Below, piece after piece: positions 25,264 to 34,053 of a stretch of 64,000 nt of DNA. The notes beneath the pieces are model-generated. The model was not told the origin of the DNA and ran no database searches. It saw nothing but the letters and a program-made list of their open reading frames with translations. The position numbers were made by a program, and so were the translations under genes. Position 1 is the first letter of the stretch. The number at the start of each line of letters is the position of its first letter. Source of the stretch: Methylopila sp. Yamaguchi (GTDB lineage Bacteria > Pseudomonadota > Alphaproteobacteria > Rhizobiales > Methylopilaceae); assembly GCF_002897035.1 (NCBI RefSeq), contig NZ_BAUX01000002.1:186001-250000 (forward strand). Reading direction: 5' to 3'.

Positions 25264-26859
25264 ATGACGGACCACAAGGCGATCCTGGCCGAACGTTTTC
25301 TCGGAGGCCTCAACCGCCGCGATCTCATGAAAGGCCTTGCGGCCGGCGGCGTGGTGATGGCGGCCGGCGGCCTCGCCCGGCCCGCCCATGCGGCCGGCAA
25401 CGAGATCAAGCTCGCCTGGGTCGACCACATCGACACGCTGGACCCGCACTTCACCGGCTTCCTCGGCGCCGTGAAGGTCCACAACAACATCTACAACGGC
25501 CTGCTCAAGGTCACCTACGACGGGAAGAAGGTCGGCTTCGTCCCCGACCTCGCCGAGAGCTGGGACATCACGGACGGCGTGATCCACACCTTCAAGCTGC
25601 GCCCGAACGTCAAGTTCCACGACGGCACCCCCTGCGACGCGGAAGCGGTGAAGTGGAACGTCGAGCGGGTGTGGAAGGGCGAGCCGAAGTCGCCCCACGG
25701 CTGGAAGTTCAAGTCGCTCGAGAAGGTCGAGGTGGTCGATCCCCTCACCGTCAAGCTGACCTTCAAGCAGCCCTACGCCTTCCTGCCCGTGGCGCTGACC
25801 GGCTCGACGGGACGCGCGGGCACGATCGTCTCCCCGGCCGCGGTGCAGAAGTTCGGCGCCAGCTTCGGCCGCAACCCGGTCGGCACCGGACCGTTCAAGT
25901 TCGTCTCGTGGAAGGAGAACGATTCGATCCTCCTCGAGAAGAACCCGGACTACTTTGAGGCCGGCCTGCCGAAGCTCGACAAGGTCACCATCCTGATCAT
26001 GAAGGAGGCCTCCTCCGCGATCGCCGCCGTAATGTCCGGTCAGGTCGACGGCATGAGCGACAGCCCGGTGCAGTTCATTCCTCAGCTGAAGGCCAACCCG
26101 AACCTTCAGGTCTTCGGCGAGATCGAAGGCAACTACGTCTACATCGCCATGAACTGCCGCAAGGCGCCGTTCGACGACATCAACCTCCGCCGCGCCGTGG
26201 CTTTCGCGCTCAACCGCGAGCAGATCATCAAGCAGGCGTTCTTCGGCCAAGGCATCCCGGCCTACACGCCCATCTCGCCCCCGATGACCGACTTCTACGA
26301 TCCGAACGTGGCGAAGACCGGCCGGGGCCAGCGCTTCGACCTCGCCAAGGCCAAGGAGTTCCGCGCCAAGGCCAAGGTGCAGGACGTGATCGAGCCGAAG
26401 TTCATGGTGACGGAGGAAGGCACCTACGGCTCGCGCCTCGCGCAGACCGTGCTGCCGATGCTGGCCGAGATCGGGATCAAGCCGAAGCTGGAGCTCGTCG
26501 AGCGCGCGGCCTGGGTCAGCCGCCGCAACGCCGGCGACTTCGAGATGCTGGACTTCAACTGGTGGGCGGATCTCGACCCCGACGAGACGCTGTTCCCGGA
26601 GTTCCACACCGGCGCGGCCTGGAACTATCCGGGCTGGTCGAACAAGCGCTTCGACGAATGCGTCGAGCAGGCGCAGGTCATCCTCGACGTCGCCCAGCGC
26701 AAGGCGCTTTACGAGGAAGCCAGCGACATCATCATGGACGAGGCCCCGATCGCCATCACGTCGCACATGCCCGTGTTCAAGATCTTCGCCAAGAAGGTGA
26801 AGGGCTTCAACTACATTCCGGTCGACAGCCTGAACCTGCACACCGTCACGGTGTCGTAA
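25264..26859 (+). CDS. ABC importer, solute-binding protein (family 5) with Tat signal, operon 2
   Basis: The 531-residue protein has a twin-arginine signal (LNRRDLMKGLAAGGVVMAAGG) and so is exported folded to the periplasm. The rest is an SBP_bac_5-type receptor with FKLRPNVKFHDGTPCDAEAVKWN, NPVGTGPFKFVSW, DINLRRAVAFALNRE and the C-terminal IMDEAPIAIT. The frame opens at 25093, but only the ATG at 25264 starts at the signal and leaves the sigma-54 promoter upstream. GGAGA precedes it by about 12 bases. It shares the operon with a gamma-glutamyltransferase, so gamma-glutamyl compounds or small peptides are possible substrates (inference). Confidence 0.9.
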   Translation: MTDHKAILAERFLGGLNRRDLMKGLAAGGVVMAAGGLARPAHAAGNEIKLAWVDHIDTLDPHFTGFLGAVKVHNNIYNGLLKVTYDGKKVGFVPDLAESWDITDGVIHTFKLRPNVKFHDGTPCDAEAVKWNVERVWKGEPKSPHGWKFKSLEKVEVVDPLTVKLTFKQPYAFLPVALTGSTGRAGTIVSPAAVQKFGASFGRNPVGTGPFKFVSWKENDSILLEKNPDYFEAGLPKLDKVTILIMKEASSAIAAVMSGQVDGMSDSPVQFIPQLKANPNLQVFGEIEGNYVYIAMNCRKAPFDDINLRRAVAFALNREQIIKQAFFGQGIPAYTPISPPMTDFYDPNVAKTGRGQRFDLAKAKEFRAKAKVQDVIEPKFMVTEEGTYGSRLAQTVLPMLAEIGIKPKLELVERAAWVSRRNAGDFEMLDFNWWADLDPDETLFPEFHTGAAWNYPGWSNKRFDECVEQAQVILDVAQRKALYEEASDIIMDEAPIAITSHMPVFKIFAKKVKGFNYIPVDSLNLHTVTVS

Positions 26860-26878
26860 CCGACGCTCGTCTCGATGC

Positions 26879-26900
26879 GCCCGGACCCAAGGGTCCGGGC
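26879..26900 (+). promoter_or_regulatory. Intercistronic hairpin after the operon-2 binding protein
   Basis: GCCCGGACCC, AA, GGGTCCGGGC, a perfect 10-bp inverted repeat (stem of about 9 bp with a 4-base loop) without T-run. It sits between binding protein and permease, exactly as in operon 1. Confidence 0.7.
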
Positions 26901-26992
26901 GGCCGCCGACTTCACCGACGCTCTCCGCCCGCCTGTTCGGCCCCGCCGGACGTGGCGATCGGCGCGTCGCCGCATGAGGGCCGCTTCGCCTG

Positions 26993-27940
26993 ATGGCCTG
27001 GTTCGTCTCCAAGAAAATCCTGCAGACCCTGATGGTTCTGCTGATCGTCTCGATCGCGAGTTTCGCGCTTCTGAAGTTCGCGCCGGGCGATCCGGTGCAG
27101 CTGATGCTGGGGTCGGAGTACTCCGCCGAAGCGCATGCTTCGCTGGTGAAGCAGCTCGGCCTCGACCGCCCGATCCCCGAGCAGTACGCGCGCTGGCTCG
27201 CGGGCTTCCTCAGCGGCGACTGGGGGACCTCCTTCGTCAGCAAGGCGCCGATCTTCCGCTACGCCTTCCTCGAGGCGCTGCCGGTCACGCTGACGCTGGC
27301 CGCCTCCGCGCTCGGCCTCGCGATCGTCATAGGCGTGCCGCTCGGCGTGCTCTCCGCCACCCGCAAGGACACCGGCTGGGACGCGGCGGTCGCGACCCTG
27401 ACGCTGACCGGCACCTCGTTTCCGAGCTTCTATCTCGGCATCCTGCTGATCTGGCTTTTCGGCGTGCAGCTCGGCTGGTTCCCGACGCTCGGCTTCGTCG
27501 CGCCCTGGGACGACCTGTGGGGCGGGATCGTGCACATGACGCTGCCCGCGATCACGCTCTCCACCTACTTCCTCGCCATGATCGTGCGCCTCACCCGCGC
27601 GAACCTGATCGAGCAGCTGGAGCAGCCCTACGTCGCCGCCGCCCGCGCCCGCGGCGAGCCGCGCTGGCGCGTGGTTTGGGTGCATGGCCTGCGCAACGTC
27701 ATGCTGCCGCTCGTCACCATCCTCGGCCTTCAGCTCGGCGCGCTGCTCCAGGGCGCGGTGCTGACCGAAACCGTGTTCTCGCTGCCCGGCGTCGGCCAGA
27801 TGATGACGAGCGCTGTGCTGAACCGGGAGTACGGCGTGGTCCAGGCCGGCGTGATGATGACCGCCTGCCTGTTCGTGCTGACCAACCTTCTGGTCGACCT
27901 CGCCTATCCCTTCCTCGATCCACGCCTGAGGCCACGCTGA
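26993..27940 (+). CDS. ABC importer permease, DppB-like, operon 2
   Basis: The 315-residue membrane protein is a DppB/OppB-type permease. It begins with MAWFVSKKILQTLMVLLIVS, carries LLKFAPGDPVQLMLG, and has the coupling-helix region YVAAARARGEPRWRVVWVHG. The C-terminal VDLAYPFLDPRLR is typical. Its stop and the start of the next permease share bases (TGATG at 27938-27942). Substrate is unknown and is probably that of the Tat-exported receptor upstream. Confidence 0.92.
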   Translation: MAWFVSKKILQTLMVLLIVSIASFALLKFAPGDPVQLMLGSEYSAEAHASLVKQLGLDRPIPEQYARWLAGFLSGDWGTSFVSKAPIFRYAFLEALPVTLTLAASALGLAIVIGVPLGVLSATRKDTGWDAAVATLTLTGTSFPSFYLGILLIWLFGVQLGWFPTLGFVAPWDDLWGGIVHMTLPAITLSTYFLAMIVRLTRANLIEQLEQPYVAAARARGEPRWRVVWVHGLRNVMLPLVTILGLQLGALLQGAVLTETVFSLPGVGQMMTSAVLNREYGVVQAGVMMTACLFVLTNLLVDLAYPFLDPRLRPR

Positions 27941-28824
27941 TGGCGGACGTCGCTCTCTCGTCGCCCCGCGCGGCGCCCTCCCGCGCCGCCAACGTCTGGA
28001 CCTACGTCCGCGGCCACGTCTGGTTCGTGATCGCGGCCGTCGTCGTCGCGGCCTACGTGTTCGCCGCGGCCTTCGCGCCCTTCGTCGCCCCCTTCGCCCC
28101 GACCGAGCAGGACATGATGAGCTTCATGGCCCCGCCGGCCTGGGGGCCGCACCTCCTCGGCACCGACAGCTTCGGGCAGGACCTGCTGTCGCGCACCATC
28201 TACGGCGCCCGCTACGCGCTGCTGATCGGTCTCGGAGCCGTATTGATAGGCGCCGGCGGCGGGCTGGTGGTCGGCCTCGCCGCGGGGTTGATCGGGGGCC
28301 GCGTGGAGTGGGCGCTGATGCGCCTCGTGGATTCGCTGCTGGCCCTGCCGTCGCTGATCATGGCGATCGCCTTCATCTCGATCCTCGGTCAGGGCGTCGA
28401 CAAGGTGGTGCTCGCGGTCGGCGTGGCGCTGATCGGGCCGTTCTCGCGCACCGTGCGCGGCGACGTGCTGCAGGTGAAGGCGCAGCCTTTCGTGGAGGCC
28501 GCGCGCCTGATGGGCGTCGGCACGCTCGCCATCGTCTGGCGGCACATCATCCCCAACGTGATCTTCCCGCTCGCGGTACAGGCGACGATCCGCGTGAGCT
28601 ACGCGATTCTCGTCTCCTCCGGCCTGTCGTTCATCGGCATCGGCGTGACCCCGCCGACGCCCGACTGGGGCCTGATGATCGCGGAGGGCCGCAGCTTCGT
28701 CAGCTTCGCGCCGTGGATCGCCGGCGTGCCGGGCGCCGCGCTCGCCGTGCTTCTGATCGCGCTCAGCGTCGTCGGCGACGGCGTGCGCGAGCAGTTCGAC
28801 CCCAAGCTCAAGAAGGAGGGGTGA
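27940..28824 (+). CDS. ABC importer permease, DppC-like, operon 2
   Basis: The 294-residue protein has the DppC pattern: an N-terminal helix ending near APFVAPFAPTEQD, then HLLGTDSFGQDLLSRTIYGAR, the EAA-type loop FVEAARLMGVGTLAIVWRHI and FIGIGVTPPTPDWGLMI. A longer frame is open upstream but lies within the first permease gene. The ATG at 27940 overlaps the upstream stop, indicating coupled translation. The ATPase follows 2 bases after the stop. Confidence 0.92.
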   Translation: MADVALSSPRAAPSRAANVWTYVRGHVWFVIAAVVVAAYVFAAAFAPFVAPFAPTEQDMMSFMAPPAWGPHLLGTDSFGQDLLSRTIYGARYALLIGLGAVLIGAGGGLVVGLAAGLIGGRVEWALMRLVDSLLALPSLIMAIAFISILGQGVDKVVLAVGVALIGPFSRTVRGDVLQVKAQPFVEAARLMGVGTLAIVWRHIIPNVIFPLAVQATIRVSYAILVSSGLSFIGIGVTPPTPDWGLMIAEGRSFVSFAPWIAGVPGAALAVLLIALSVVGDGVREQFDPKLKKEG

Positions 28825-28826
28825 CC

Positions 28827-29837
28827 ATGGCGCTCGCTCTCGCCCGCCCCGCCTCCGCCCCGCCCGAAACGCCGTCGTCGACGCCCGCGCCCGCGCCGCT
28901 TCTGACGGTCGAGCGCCTCTCGCTCAGCCGCGGCGAGAAGCTGATCCTCGACGAAGTCTCGTTCACGCTGAAGCGCGGCGCCACGCTTGGCCTCGTCGGC
29001 GAGTCCGGCGCCGGCAAATCCACGATCGCGTTGGCTCTCATAGGCTTGCTGCAGAAGCCTCAGGTCGGGCTTGAGGGCACGATGGCGCTCGACGGCTCCG
29101 CCAATCTGGTCGACGCGACCGAGAAGGACTGGCTGAAGCTGCGAGGCCGCCGCGTCTCGATGATCTTCCAGGACGCCTCCTCGGCGCTGAACCCCTGCTT
29201 CACGGTCGGCAGCCAGCTGACGTCGCCGCTCCGCCGGCTTCTCGGCATGGGCGCGAAGGAGGCACGGGGGCGGGCGATCGATCTGCTCGAGAGCGTCGGC
29301 CTTAACGACGCGGCCTCGCGCCTCGACGCCTACCCGCACCAGCTCTCCGGCGGCATGCAGCAGCGCGTGATGATCGCCATCGCGCTCGCCACCAACCCGG
29401 AGCTGCTGCTCGCTGACGAGCCCACCAGCGCGCTCGACGTCACCATCCAGGCGCAGATCGTCCGGCTCATCCTCGACGAGACCCGCAAGCGCGGCGCGAG
29501 CTGCATCTTCGTGCTGCATGACCTCGCGCTCGCCAGCCAGGCCTGCGACGAGATCGTGGTGCTCTATGGCGGGCAGGTGATGGAGGCCGGCCCGAGCGAC
29601 GTGTTGCTGGCCGAGCCGCTTCACCCCTACACGCGGGGCCTCAAGGCCTGCGTGCTGGAACTCGACACCGACGAGCTCGTTCCCTTGCCGAGCGGGGCGC
29701 CGTCTTTCGCCTCGAAGACGCCCGGCTGCCGCTTCGCGCCCCGGTGCGGCAACGCCTTGCCGAAGTGCGTCGACGAGAAGCCGCCGCTCGAAACCGTGCG
29801 CGGCCGCAAGCTCGCCTGCTGGAACCCCGCCGCATGA
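28827..29837 (+). CDS. ABC importer ATP-binding protein, DppD-like, operon 2
   Basis: The 336-residue ATPase has Walker [10 protein letters not shown], signature [16 protein letters not shown], Walker [19 protein letters not shown] and the switch His in FVLHDLALA. The C-terminal [17 protein letters not shown] segment is typical of peptide importers. The ATG at 28827 has AAGGAGGGG upstream and lies 2 bases after the permease stop. A Pro/Ala-rich 25-residue N-terminal tail precedes the fold. It overlaps the next ATPase by 4 bases. Confidence 0.92.
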   Translation: MALALARPASAPPETPSSTPAPAPLLTVERLSLSRGEKLILDEVSFTLKRGATLGLVGESGAGKSTIALALIGLLQKPQVGLEGTMALDGSANLVDATEKDWLKLRGRRVSMIFQDASSALNPCFTVGSQLTSPLRRLLGMGAKEARGRAIDLLESVGLNDAASRLDAYPHQLSGGMQQRVMIAIALATNPELLLADEPTSALDVTIQAQIVRLILDETRKRGASCIFVLHDLALASQACDEIVVLYGGQVMEAGPSDVLLAEPLHPYTRGLKACVLELDTDELVPLPSGAPSFASKTPGCRFAPRCGNALPKCVDEKPPLETVRGRKLACWNPAA

Positions 29838-30829
29838 GCATGCCCTCGGAACTGTTTCGCCTGCTCGACGTCGAGAAGGCCTACGACGTCGGCCGCAAGG
29901 GCGGTCTGTTCGCGTCCGGCCCGAGGCGGCGGCTCGCCGCGCTCGACGGCGTGCGTCTGTCGCTGAAGGCGGGGGAGAGCGTCGCGATCGTCGGCGAAAG
30001 CGGCTCGGGCAAGACTACGCTGCTGCGGGTGCTGCTCGGCCTCACCTCGCCCTCGGACGGGCGCGCGCTCTATCGGGAGAAGGACATCACCCTGCTGCAG
30101 GGCGAGGACCGCGACCGCTTCTGCCGCGAAGTCGCGATGATCTACCAGGACGCCCGCGGCTCGCTCAATCCGCGGATGAGCATCCTCGATCTCGTCGCCG
30201 AGCCCTTGGATCACCACGGTCTGTGCAAACCCTCGGAGCGGCGCGACCGGGTGGCGGCCCTGCTGTCGCGAGTCGGCCTGCCTCCGGAAATGATGGAGCG
30301 CTACACCTCGGCCCTCTCCGGCGGGCAGGTGCGGCGCGTCGCGATCGCCCGCGCGCTCGCCTCCTCGCCCGCCGTCCTGGTCGCGGACGAAGCCGTATCC
30401 GGCCTCGACGTCTCGACCCAAGCCCAGCTCCTCAAGCTGCTGCGCGACCTGCAGCGCGAAATGGGGGTGAGCCTGCTGTTCATCACCCACGACCTCGGCG
30501 TCGCGGCCTATCTCTGCGAGCGGATCGCAGTGATGTACCTCGGTCGCATCGTCGAGACCGGCCTGACCAAGGACGTGCTCTCGGCCCCGGCGCACCCCTA
30601 CACCCGCGCCCTGCTCAACGCCGCCCCGAAGTTCTTCGAGCCGATCGCGGAGCCGCTCGGCGGCGAGATCCCGAGCCCAATCGACCTGCCGCCCGGGTGC
30701 CGTTTCGCCGGCCGCTGCCCCGAGGCGCGCGACGATTGCCGGGCCAGTGACCCGGAGCTTGTGGCCGGCGCGCCGAACCGCGAATTCGCCTGCCTCCACC
30801 CGCTGATCGGCGAACCCGCATTCGCCTGA
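29834..30829 (+). CDS. ABC importer ATP-binding protein, DppF-like, operon 2
   Basis: The 331-residue ATPase has Walker A GESGSGKTT, signature LSGGQVRRVAIARALA, Walker B VLVADEAVSGLDVSTQAQ, switch region FITHDLGVA and the C-terminal LPPGCRFAGRCPEARDDC. The ATG at 29834 overlaps the previous stop (ATGA). A pair of inverted palindromic repeats separates it from the gamma-glutamyltransferase gene 172 bases downstream, so the latter may be read at a different level. Confidence 0.92.
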   Translation: MSMPSELFRLLDVEKAYDVGRKGGLFASGPRRRLAALDGVRLSLKAGESVAIVGESGSGKTTLLRVLLGLTSPSDGRALYREKDITLLQGEDRDRFCREVAMIYQDARGSLNPRMSILDLVAEPLDHHGLCKPSERRDRVAALLSRVGLPPEMMERYTSALSGGQVRRVAIARALASSPAVLVADEAVSGLDVSTQAQLLKLLRDLQREMGVSLLFITHDLGVAAYLCERIAVMYLGRIVETGLTKDVLSAPAHPYTRALLNAAPKFFEPIAEPLGGEIPSPIDLPPGCRFAGRCPEARDDCRASDPELVAGAPNREFACLHPLIGEPAFA

Positions 30830-30844
30830 TAGACAGGGCGGCCG

Positions 30845-30960
30845 CGTGCGTGCTTCGCGACGCCTGCCTCTGGCAGGCGCCTCGGCATGAGGAGTTCGGA
30901 GCTTGCTCCAACATCCTCAATGCTGAAGAGCGACCTGTAAGGTCGCGTCTCGAGCACGCG
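30845..30960. repeat. Palindromic repeat family A, inverted pair (BIME-like)
   Basis: Copy 1 (30845-30894) has GTGCTTCGCGACGC, a hairpin (GCCTGCCTCTGGCAGGC) and CTCGGCATGAGGAG. Copy 2 (30913-30960) is inverted, with CCTCAATGCTGA, CGACCT/AGGTCG hairpin and GTCTCGAGCACGCG. The same elements recur at 39223-39345, so this is an interspersed palindromic repeat, not a gene-specific structure. Confidence 0.75.
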
Positions 30961-31001
30961 CCGCGCCGCCGCCACGCTGACCGACGTTCAAGGACTTCGA
31001 A

Positions 31002-32591
31002 ATGAGAGACCTGTTCCGCCCCGGCCGCAGCACGCTGCTCGCCCCGAACGCCGCGATCGCGACGTCCCACCCGCTCTCGACCGCGGCGGGGCTCGCCGTG
31101 CTGCGCGAGGGCGGCAACGCCGTGGACGCGGCGCTCGCGGCGGTCTCGGTCCAGTGCGTGGTCGAGCCCCACATGACCGGAATCGCGGGCGATTGCTTCG
31201 TGCTCTACGCGCCAGCCGGCGGCGAGGTGATCGCCCTCAACGGCAGCGGCCGCGCCCCGGCGGCGGCGACCGTCGAAGCCCTGAAGGCGCTCGGGCTCTC
31301 CGACATCCCGCCGACGAGCGCCCACGCCGTCACCGTCCCCGGCGCGATCTCGGCCTGGATGAAGCTGCACGGCGACCACGGTTCGCTGCCGCTCGAGCGC
31401 CTGTTCCGTGACGCGATCGCCTACGCCGAGAACGGCTACCCCGTGACCCAGCGCGTTGCCTTCGACTGGGCCCGCGCGGTTCCGCTGCTGGCGCTGGACG
31501 AAGGCGCGGCCCAAGTGATGCTGGTCGACGGCGGCCGCGCGCCGCGCGCCGGCGAGCGCCACGCCCAGCCGAAGATCGGCGCGCGCCTGCGTGAGATCGC
31601 GAAGAACGGCGCCGCGGCGTTCTACACGGGCGCGGTGGCCGAGAGCCTCGTGAAGCGGCTGAACGCCCTCGGCGGTCTGCACACGATGGATGACTTCGCC
31701 GCCGGCATGACCGTCGCGGACTACGTCACGCCGATCCGCTCCAACTACCGCGGCTACGACGTCTACGAGTGCCCGCCGAACGGCCAGGGCGTCGCCGCGC
31801 TGATGATCCTGAACGTGCTCGGCGGCTTCGACCTCGGCCCGGACCTGCCGATGGCGGAGCGCATCCACCTGCACGCCGAAGCGACGAAGCTCGCCTATCA
31901 CCACCGCGACCACCTGATCGCGGACCACGACCACCTGCCCCACCCGACCGAGACGCTGCTCTCGGACGAGACCACCGCGGCGCTGCGCAAGCGCGTCTCG
32001 CGCGAGACGGCGCGCCCGGCGACGCTCTGGACCGAGCCCGAGCACAAGGACACCGTCTACCTCTCGGTGGTCGACCGCGACGGCAACGCGATCTCCTTCA
32101 TCAACTCGATCTTCAACTCGTTCGGCTCGACGCGCCTCGACCCGGAGACCGGCATCCTGCTGCACAACCGCGGGGCGTCGTTCCGCCTGATCGAGGGCCA
32201 TCCCAACGCGATCGGCCCGCGCAAGCGCCCGATGCACACCATCATCCCCGGCATGCTGCGCAAGGACGGCCAGACCGTCGCGCCCTTCGGCGTCATGGGA
32301 GGGCACTATCAGGCGGCGGGTCAGGCGGCGTTGCTGTCGGGCCTGCTCGACCGCGGGCTGGGCGTGCAGGAGGCGATCGACGCCCCGCGCTCCTTCGCCT
32401 TCGACGGCGTGCTGGAGGTCGAGCCGACGATCGATCCGATCGTGCTGGAGCGCCTTGGCGCGCTCGGTCATCGCATCCAGGTGGCGGACTCGCCGATCGG
32501 CGGCGCCCAAGCGATCTGGATCGACCGCGCCAATGGTCTGCTGCTCGCGGGCTCCGACCCTCGCAAGGATGGCTGCGCGCTGGGGTTCTGA
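31002..32591 (+). CDS. ggt: Gamma-glutamyltransferase-family protein (YwrD-type), cytosolic
   Basis: The 529-residue protein is an N-terminal nucleophile (Ntn) hydrolase of the gamma-glutamyltransferase family, which cleaves gamma-glutamyl bonds after autocatalytic processing. The new N-terminus would be Thr 351, seen in HKDTVYLSVVDRDG. Other blocks are HPLSTAAGLAVLREGGNAVDAA, ECPPNGQGVAALMIL, NSFGSTRLDPETG, and the C-terminal GVMGGHYQAAGQ, which marks the YwrD-like clade. There is no signal peptide, unlike E. coli Ggt, so it should act in the cytoplasm on imported compounds. It follows importer operon 2 on the same strand, so it may process the transported solute. Confidence 0.88.
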   Translation: MRDLFRPGRSTLLAPNAAIATSHPLSTAAGLAVLREGGNAVDAALAAVSVQCVVEPHMTGIAGDCFVLYAPAGGEVIALNGSGRAPAAATVEALKALGLSDIPPTSAHAVTVPGAISAWMKLHGDHGSLPLERLFRDAIAYAENGYPVTQRVAFDWARAVPLLALDEGAAQVMLVDGGRAPRAGERHAQPKIGARLREIAKNGAAAFYTGAVAESLVKRLNALGGLHTMDDFAAGMTVADYVTPIRSNYRGYDVYECPPNGQGVAALMILNVLGGFDLGPDLPMAERIHLHAEATKLAYHHRDHLIADHDHLPHPTETLLSDETTAALRKRVSRETARPATLWTEPEHKDTVYLSVVDRDGNAISFINSIFNSFGSTRLDPETGILLHNRGASFRLIEGHPNAIGPRKRPMHTIIPGMLRKDGQTVAPFGVMGGHYQAAGQAALLSGLLDRGLGVQEAIDAPRSFAFDGVLEVEPTIDPIVLERLGALGHRIQVADSPIGGAQAIWIDRANGLLLAGSDPRKDGCALGF

Positions 32592-32660
32592 AGACGCTCG
32601 TCGCTTCCAACGTCACGCGGGCGTAGCCAGCGTGGCGTCGGACACGCCGTCGGGAGCGCG

Positions 32661-33446
32661 TCACGACGACGTCGCGAGCGCCTCGACCTCCGGGGCGGCC
32701 GACACGACGACGCGGTCGCGCCCCGCCCTCTTCGCCTCGTAAAGCCGCGCGTCGGCGCGGGTGTAGGCCTCGCGGACCGGGAGCGCCGGATCGATCGCCG
32801 CCCCGCCGACGCTGATCGTCACGGTCAATCGGACGTCGCCCTCGACCAGGATCGGCGTTCGTGCGACCGCGGCGCGCAGACGTTCGGCCGCGTCCGCGGC
32901 GTGGCGTTCGTCCGCCGCGATCAAGAGCACCGCAAACTCTTCGCCGCCGAGCCGCCCGACCGCGTCGCCCTCGCCGAGCGTGGACGAGAGCCGGGAGGCC
33001 ACCTGCGTCAACACATCGTCGCCGACGGCGTGGCCGTAACGATCGTTGATCGCCTTGAAGTGGTCGAGGTCGGCGACGAGCAGCCACGCCCCCGCCGACG
33101 ACGAGCGCGCCTGCTCCACGACGGCGAGCAGGCTCTCGCGGTTGAGCAAGCCAGTAAGGCCGTCGCGGCGCGCGGTCTCGGCCAGCGCGTCATGCGCTCG
33201 CTGGAGCTCCTCGTGCGCCGCCACGAGCGCGGCGCGCGCCACACGCAGCTGCTCATGCTGCCAGAGCTGCCACGCGCTGGCGGGCCAGGCGATCAGGAGC
33301 GGGCAGAGGACGCACATCAGCCAAGCGTTGCCGTCGACGACGCCGCCGACCGCCGGAACGACGGTGACGGCAAGGCCGAGCGAGAGGGCGACCGACAGGA
33401 ACGCGACGCCGGTCGACCGCAACAGCACCCGCCGCATCACGGACAT
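32661..33446 (-). CDS. Membrane-anchored diguanylate cyclase (GGDEF)
   Basis: The 261-residue protein has two N-terminal hydrophobic segments (about 10-35 and 42-58), a short coiled linker, and a complete GGDEF domain that makes cyclic di-GMP. Seen are DGLTGLLNRESLL, the metal-binding DLDHFKAINDRYGH and the active site GGEEF at about 165-169. The inhibitory I-site RxxD five residues before the active site is absent here (GEGD), so product feedback through this site is not expected. There is no sensory domain, only the membrane part. It lies tail-to-tail with the gamma-glutamyltransferase gene. Confidence 0.9.
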   Translation of the reverse strand: MSVMRRVLLRSTGVAFLSVALSLGLAVTVVPAVGGVVDGNAWLMCVLCPLLIAWPASAWQLWQHEQLRVARAALVAAHEELQRAHDALAETARRDGLTGLLNRESLLAVVEQARSSSAGAWLLVADLDHFKAINDRYGHAVGDDVLTQVASRLSSTLGEGDAVGRLGGEEFAVLLIAADERHAADAAERLRAAVARTPILVEGDVRLTVTISVGGAAIDPALPVREAYTRADARLYEAKRAGRDRVVVSAAPEVEALATSS

Positions 33447-33515
33447 GGTTCACCCCGCCCGAATCGGCGATGCGCCGATGGGTCAGCCCTGTCTTAGCGC
33501 GTCAGCCCGCAGTTG

Positions 33516-33551
33516 TGGAGCGGCGGAAGGCCGGCGCGCGCCGCCGCTCCA
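33516..33551 (-). terminator. Strong hairpin at the end of the cyn operon
   Basis: TGGAGCGGCGG (33516-33526) pairs perfectly with CCGCCGCTCCA (33541-33551), an 11-bp stem with a 14-base loop starting 6 bases after the cynS stop. There is no clear T-run, so it is either a terminator of unusual type or a 3-prime mRNA-protecting structure. Confidence 0.6.
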
Positions 33552-33557
33552 TGGCTG

Positions 33558-34007
33558 TCAGTAGCGCTTGTAGCTCAGGAACTTGCCGGACATCCCGATC
33601 TTGACGCGGTCGCCCTTCTGGTCGGGCTGGCGCTCCAGCGTCATGTCGAAGTCGATCGCCGACATGATGCCGTCGCCGAATTCCTCGTGGATCAGCTCCT
33701 TCCACGTCGTGCCGTACACCTGGATGAGCTCATAGAACCGGTAGATCACCGGATCCGTCGGCGGCACCTCGGGCAGCGACCCGCGATACGGGATCTCCGT
33801 CAGCAGGATCTCGGCCTCCTTCGGCAGATCGAGCAGCTCGGCGGCCTTGGCGGCCTCGTTCGGCTCGAGCCGCATCTGCCCGAGCATCGCGGCGGTGATG
33901 ACGATCTGCGACGTCGAGATCGAGACCTTCTCGTGGATCTGCTTCCAGGTCAGGCCCTTCATCCGCTTGGCGGACAGCACAAGTTCGGTCACTTCGGCGC
34001 GGGTCAT
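33558..34007 (-). CDS. cynS: Cyanase (cyanate hydratase)
   Basis: The 149-residue enzyme converts cyanate and bicarbonate to ammonia and CO2. The catalytic residues Arg 90, Glu 93 and Ser 116 sit in VIYRFYELIQVYGTTW and GDGIMSAIDF, with exactly the spacing of E. coli Arg96/Glu99/Ser122. The N-terminal helical domain (LTWKQIHEKVSISTSQIV) is complete. The frame is open from 34157, but the ATG at 34007 has AGGAGGAAG just upstream and gives the family's normal length. It is the last gene of the cynABDS operon, 46 bases after cynD, and lets the cell use cyanate as nitrogen. Confidence 0.95.
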   Translation of the reverse strand: MTRAEVTELVLSAKRMKGLTWKQIHEKVSISTSQIVITAAMLGQMRLEPNEAAKAAELLDLPKEAEILLTEIPYRGSLPEVPPTDPVIYRFYELIQVYGTTWKELIHEEFGDGIMSAIDFDMTLERQPDQKGDRVKIGMSGKFLSYKRY

Positions 34008-34053
34008 AGCGCTTCCTCCTTCAGGGATGGCGTTGGGGTCGAGCGCTGCCGCC

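Noticed and set aside
24841-27243. 800-codon minus-strand open frame
   Set aside because: Antisense to the second binding-protein gene with no domain.
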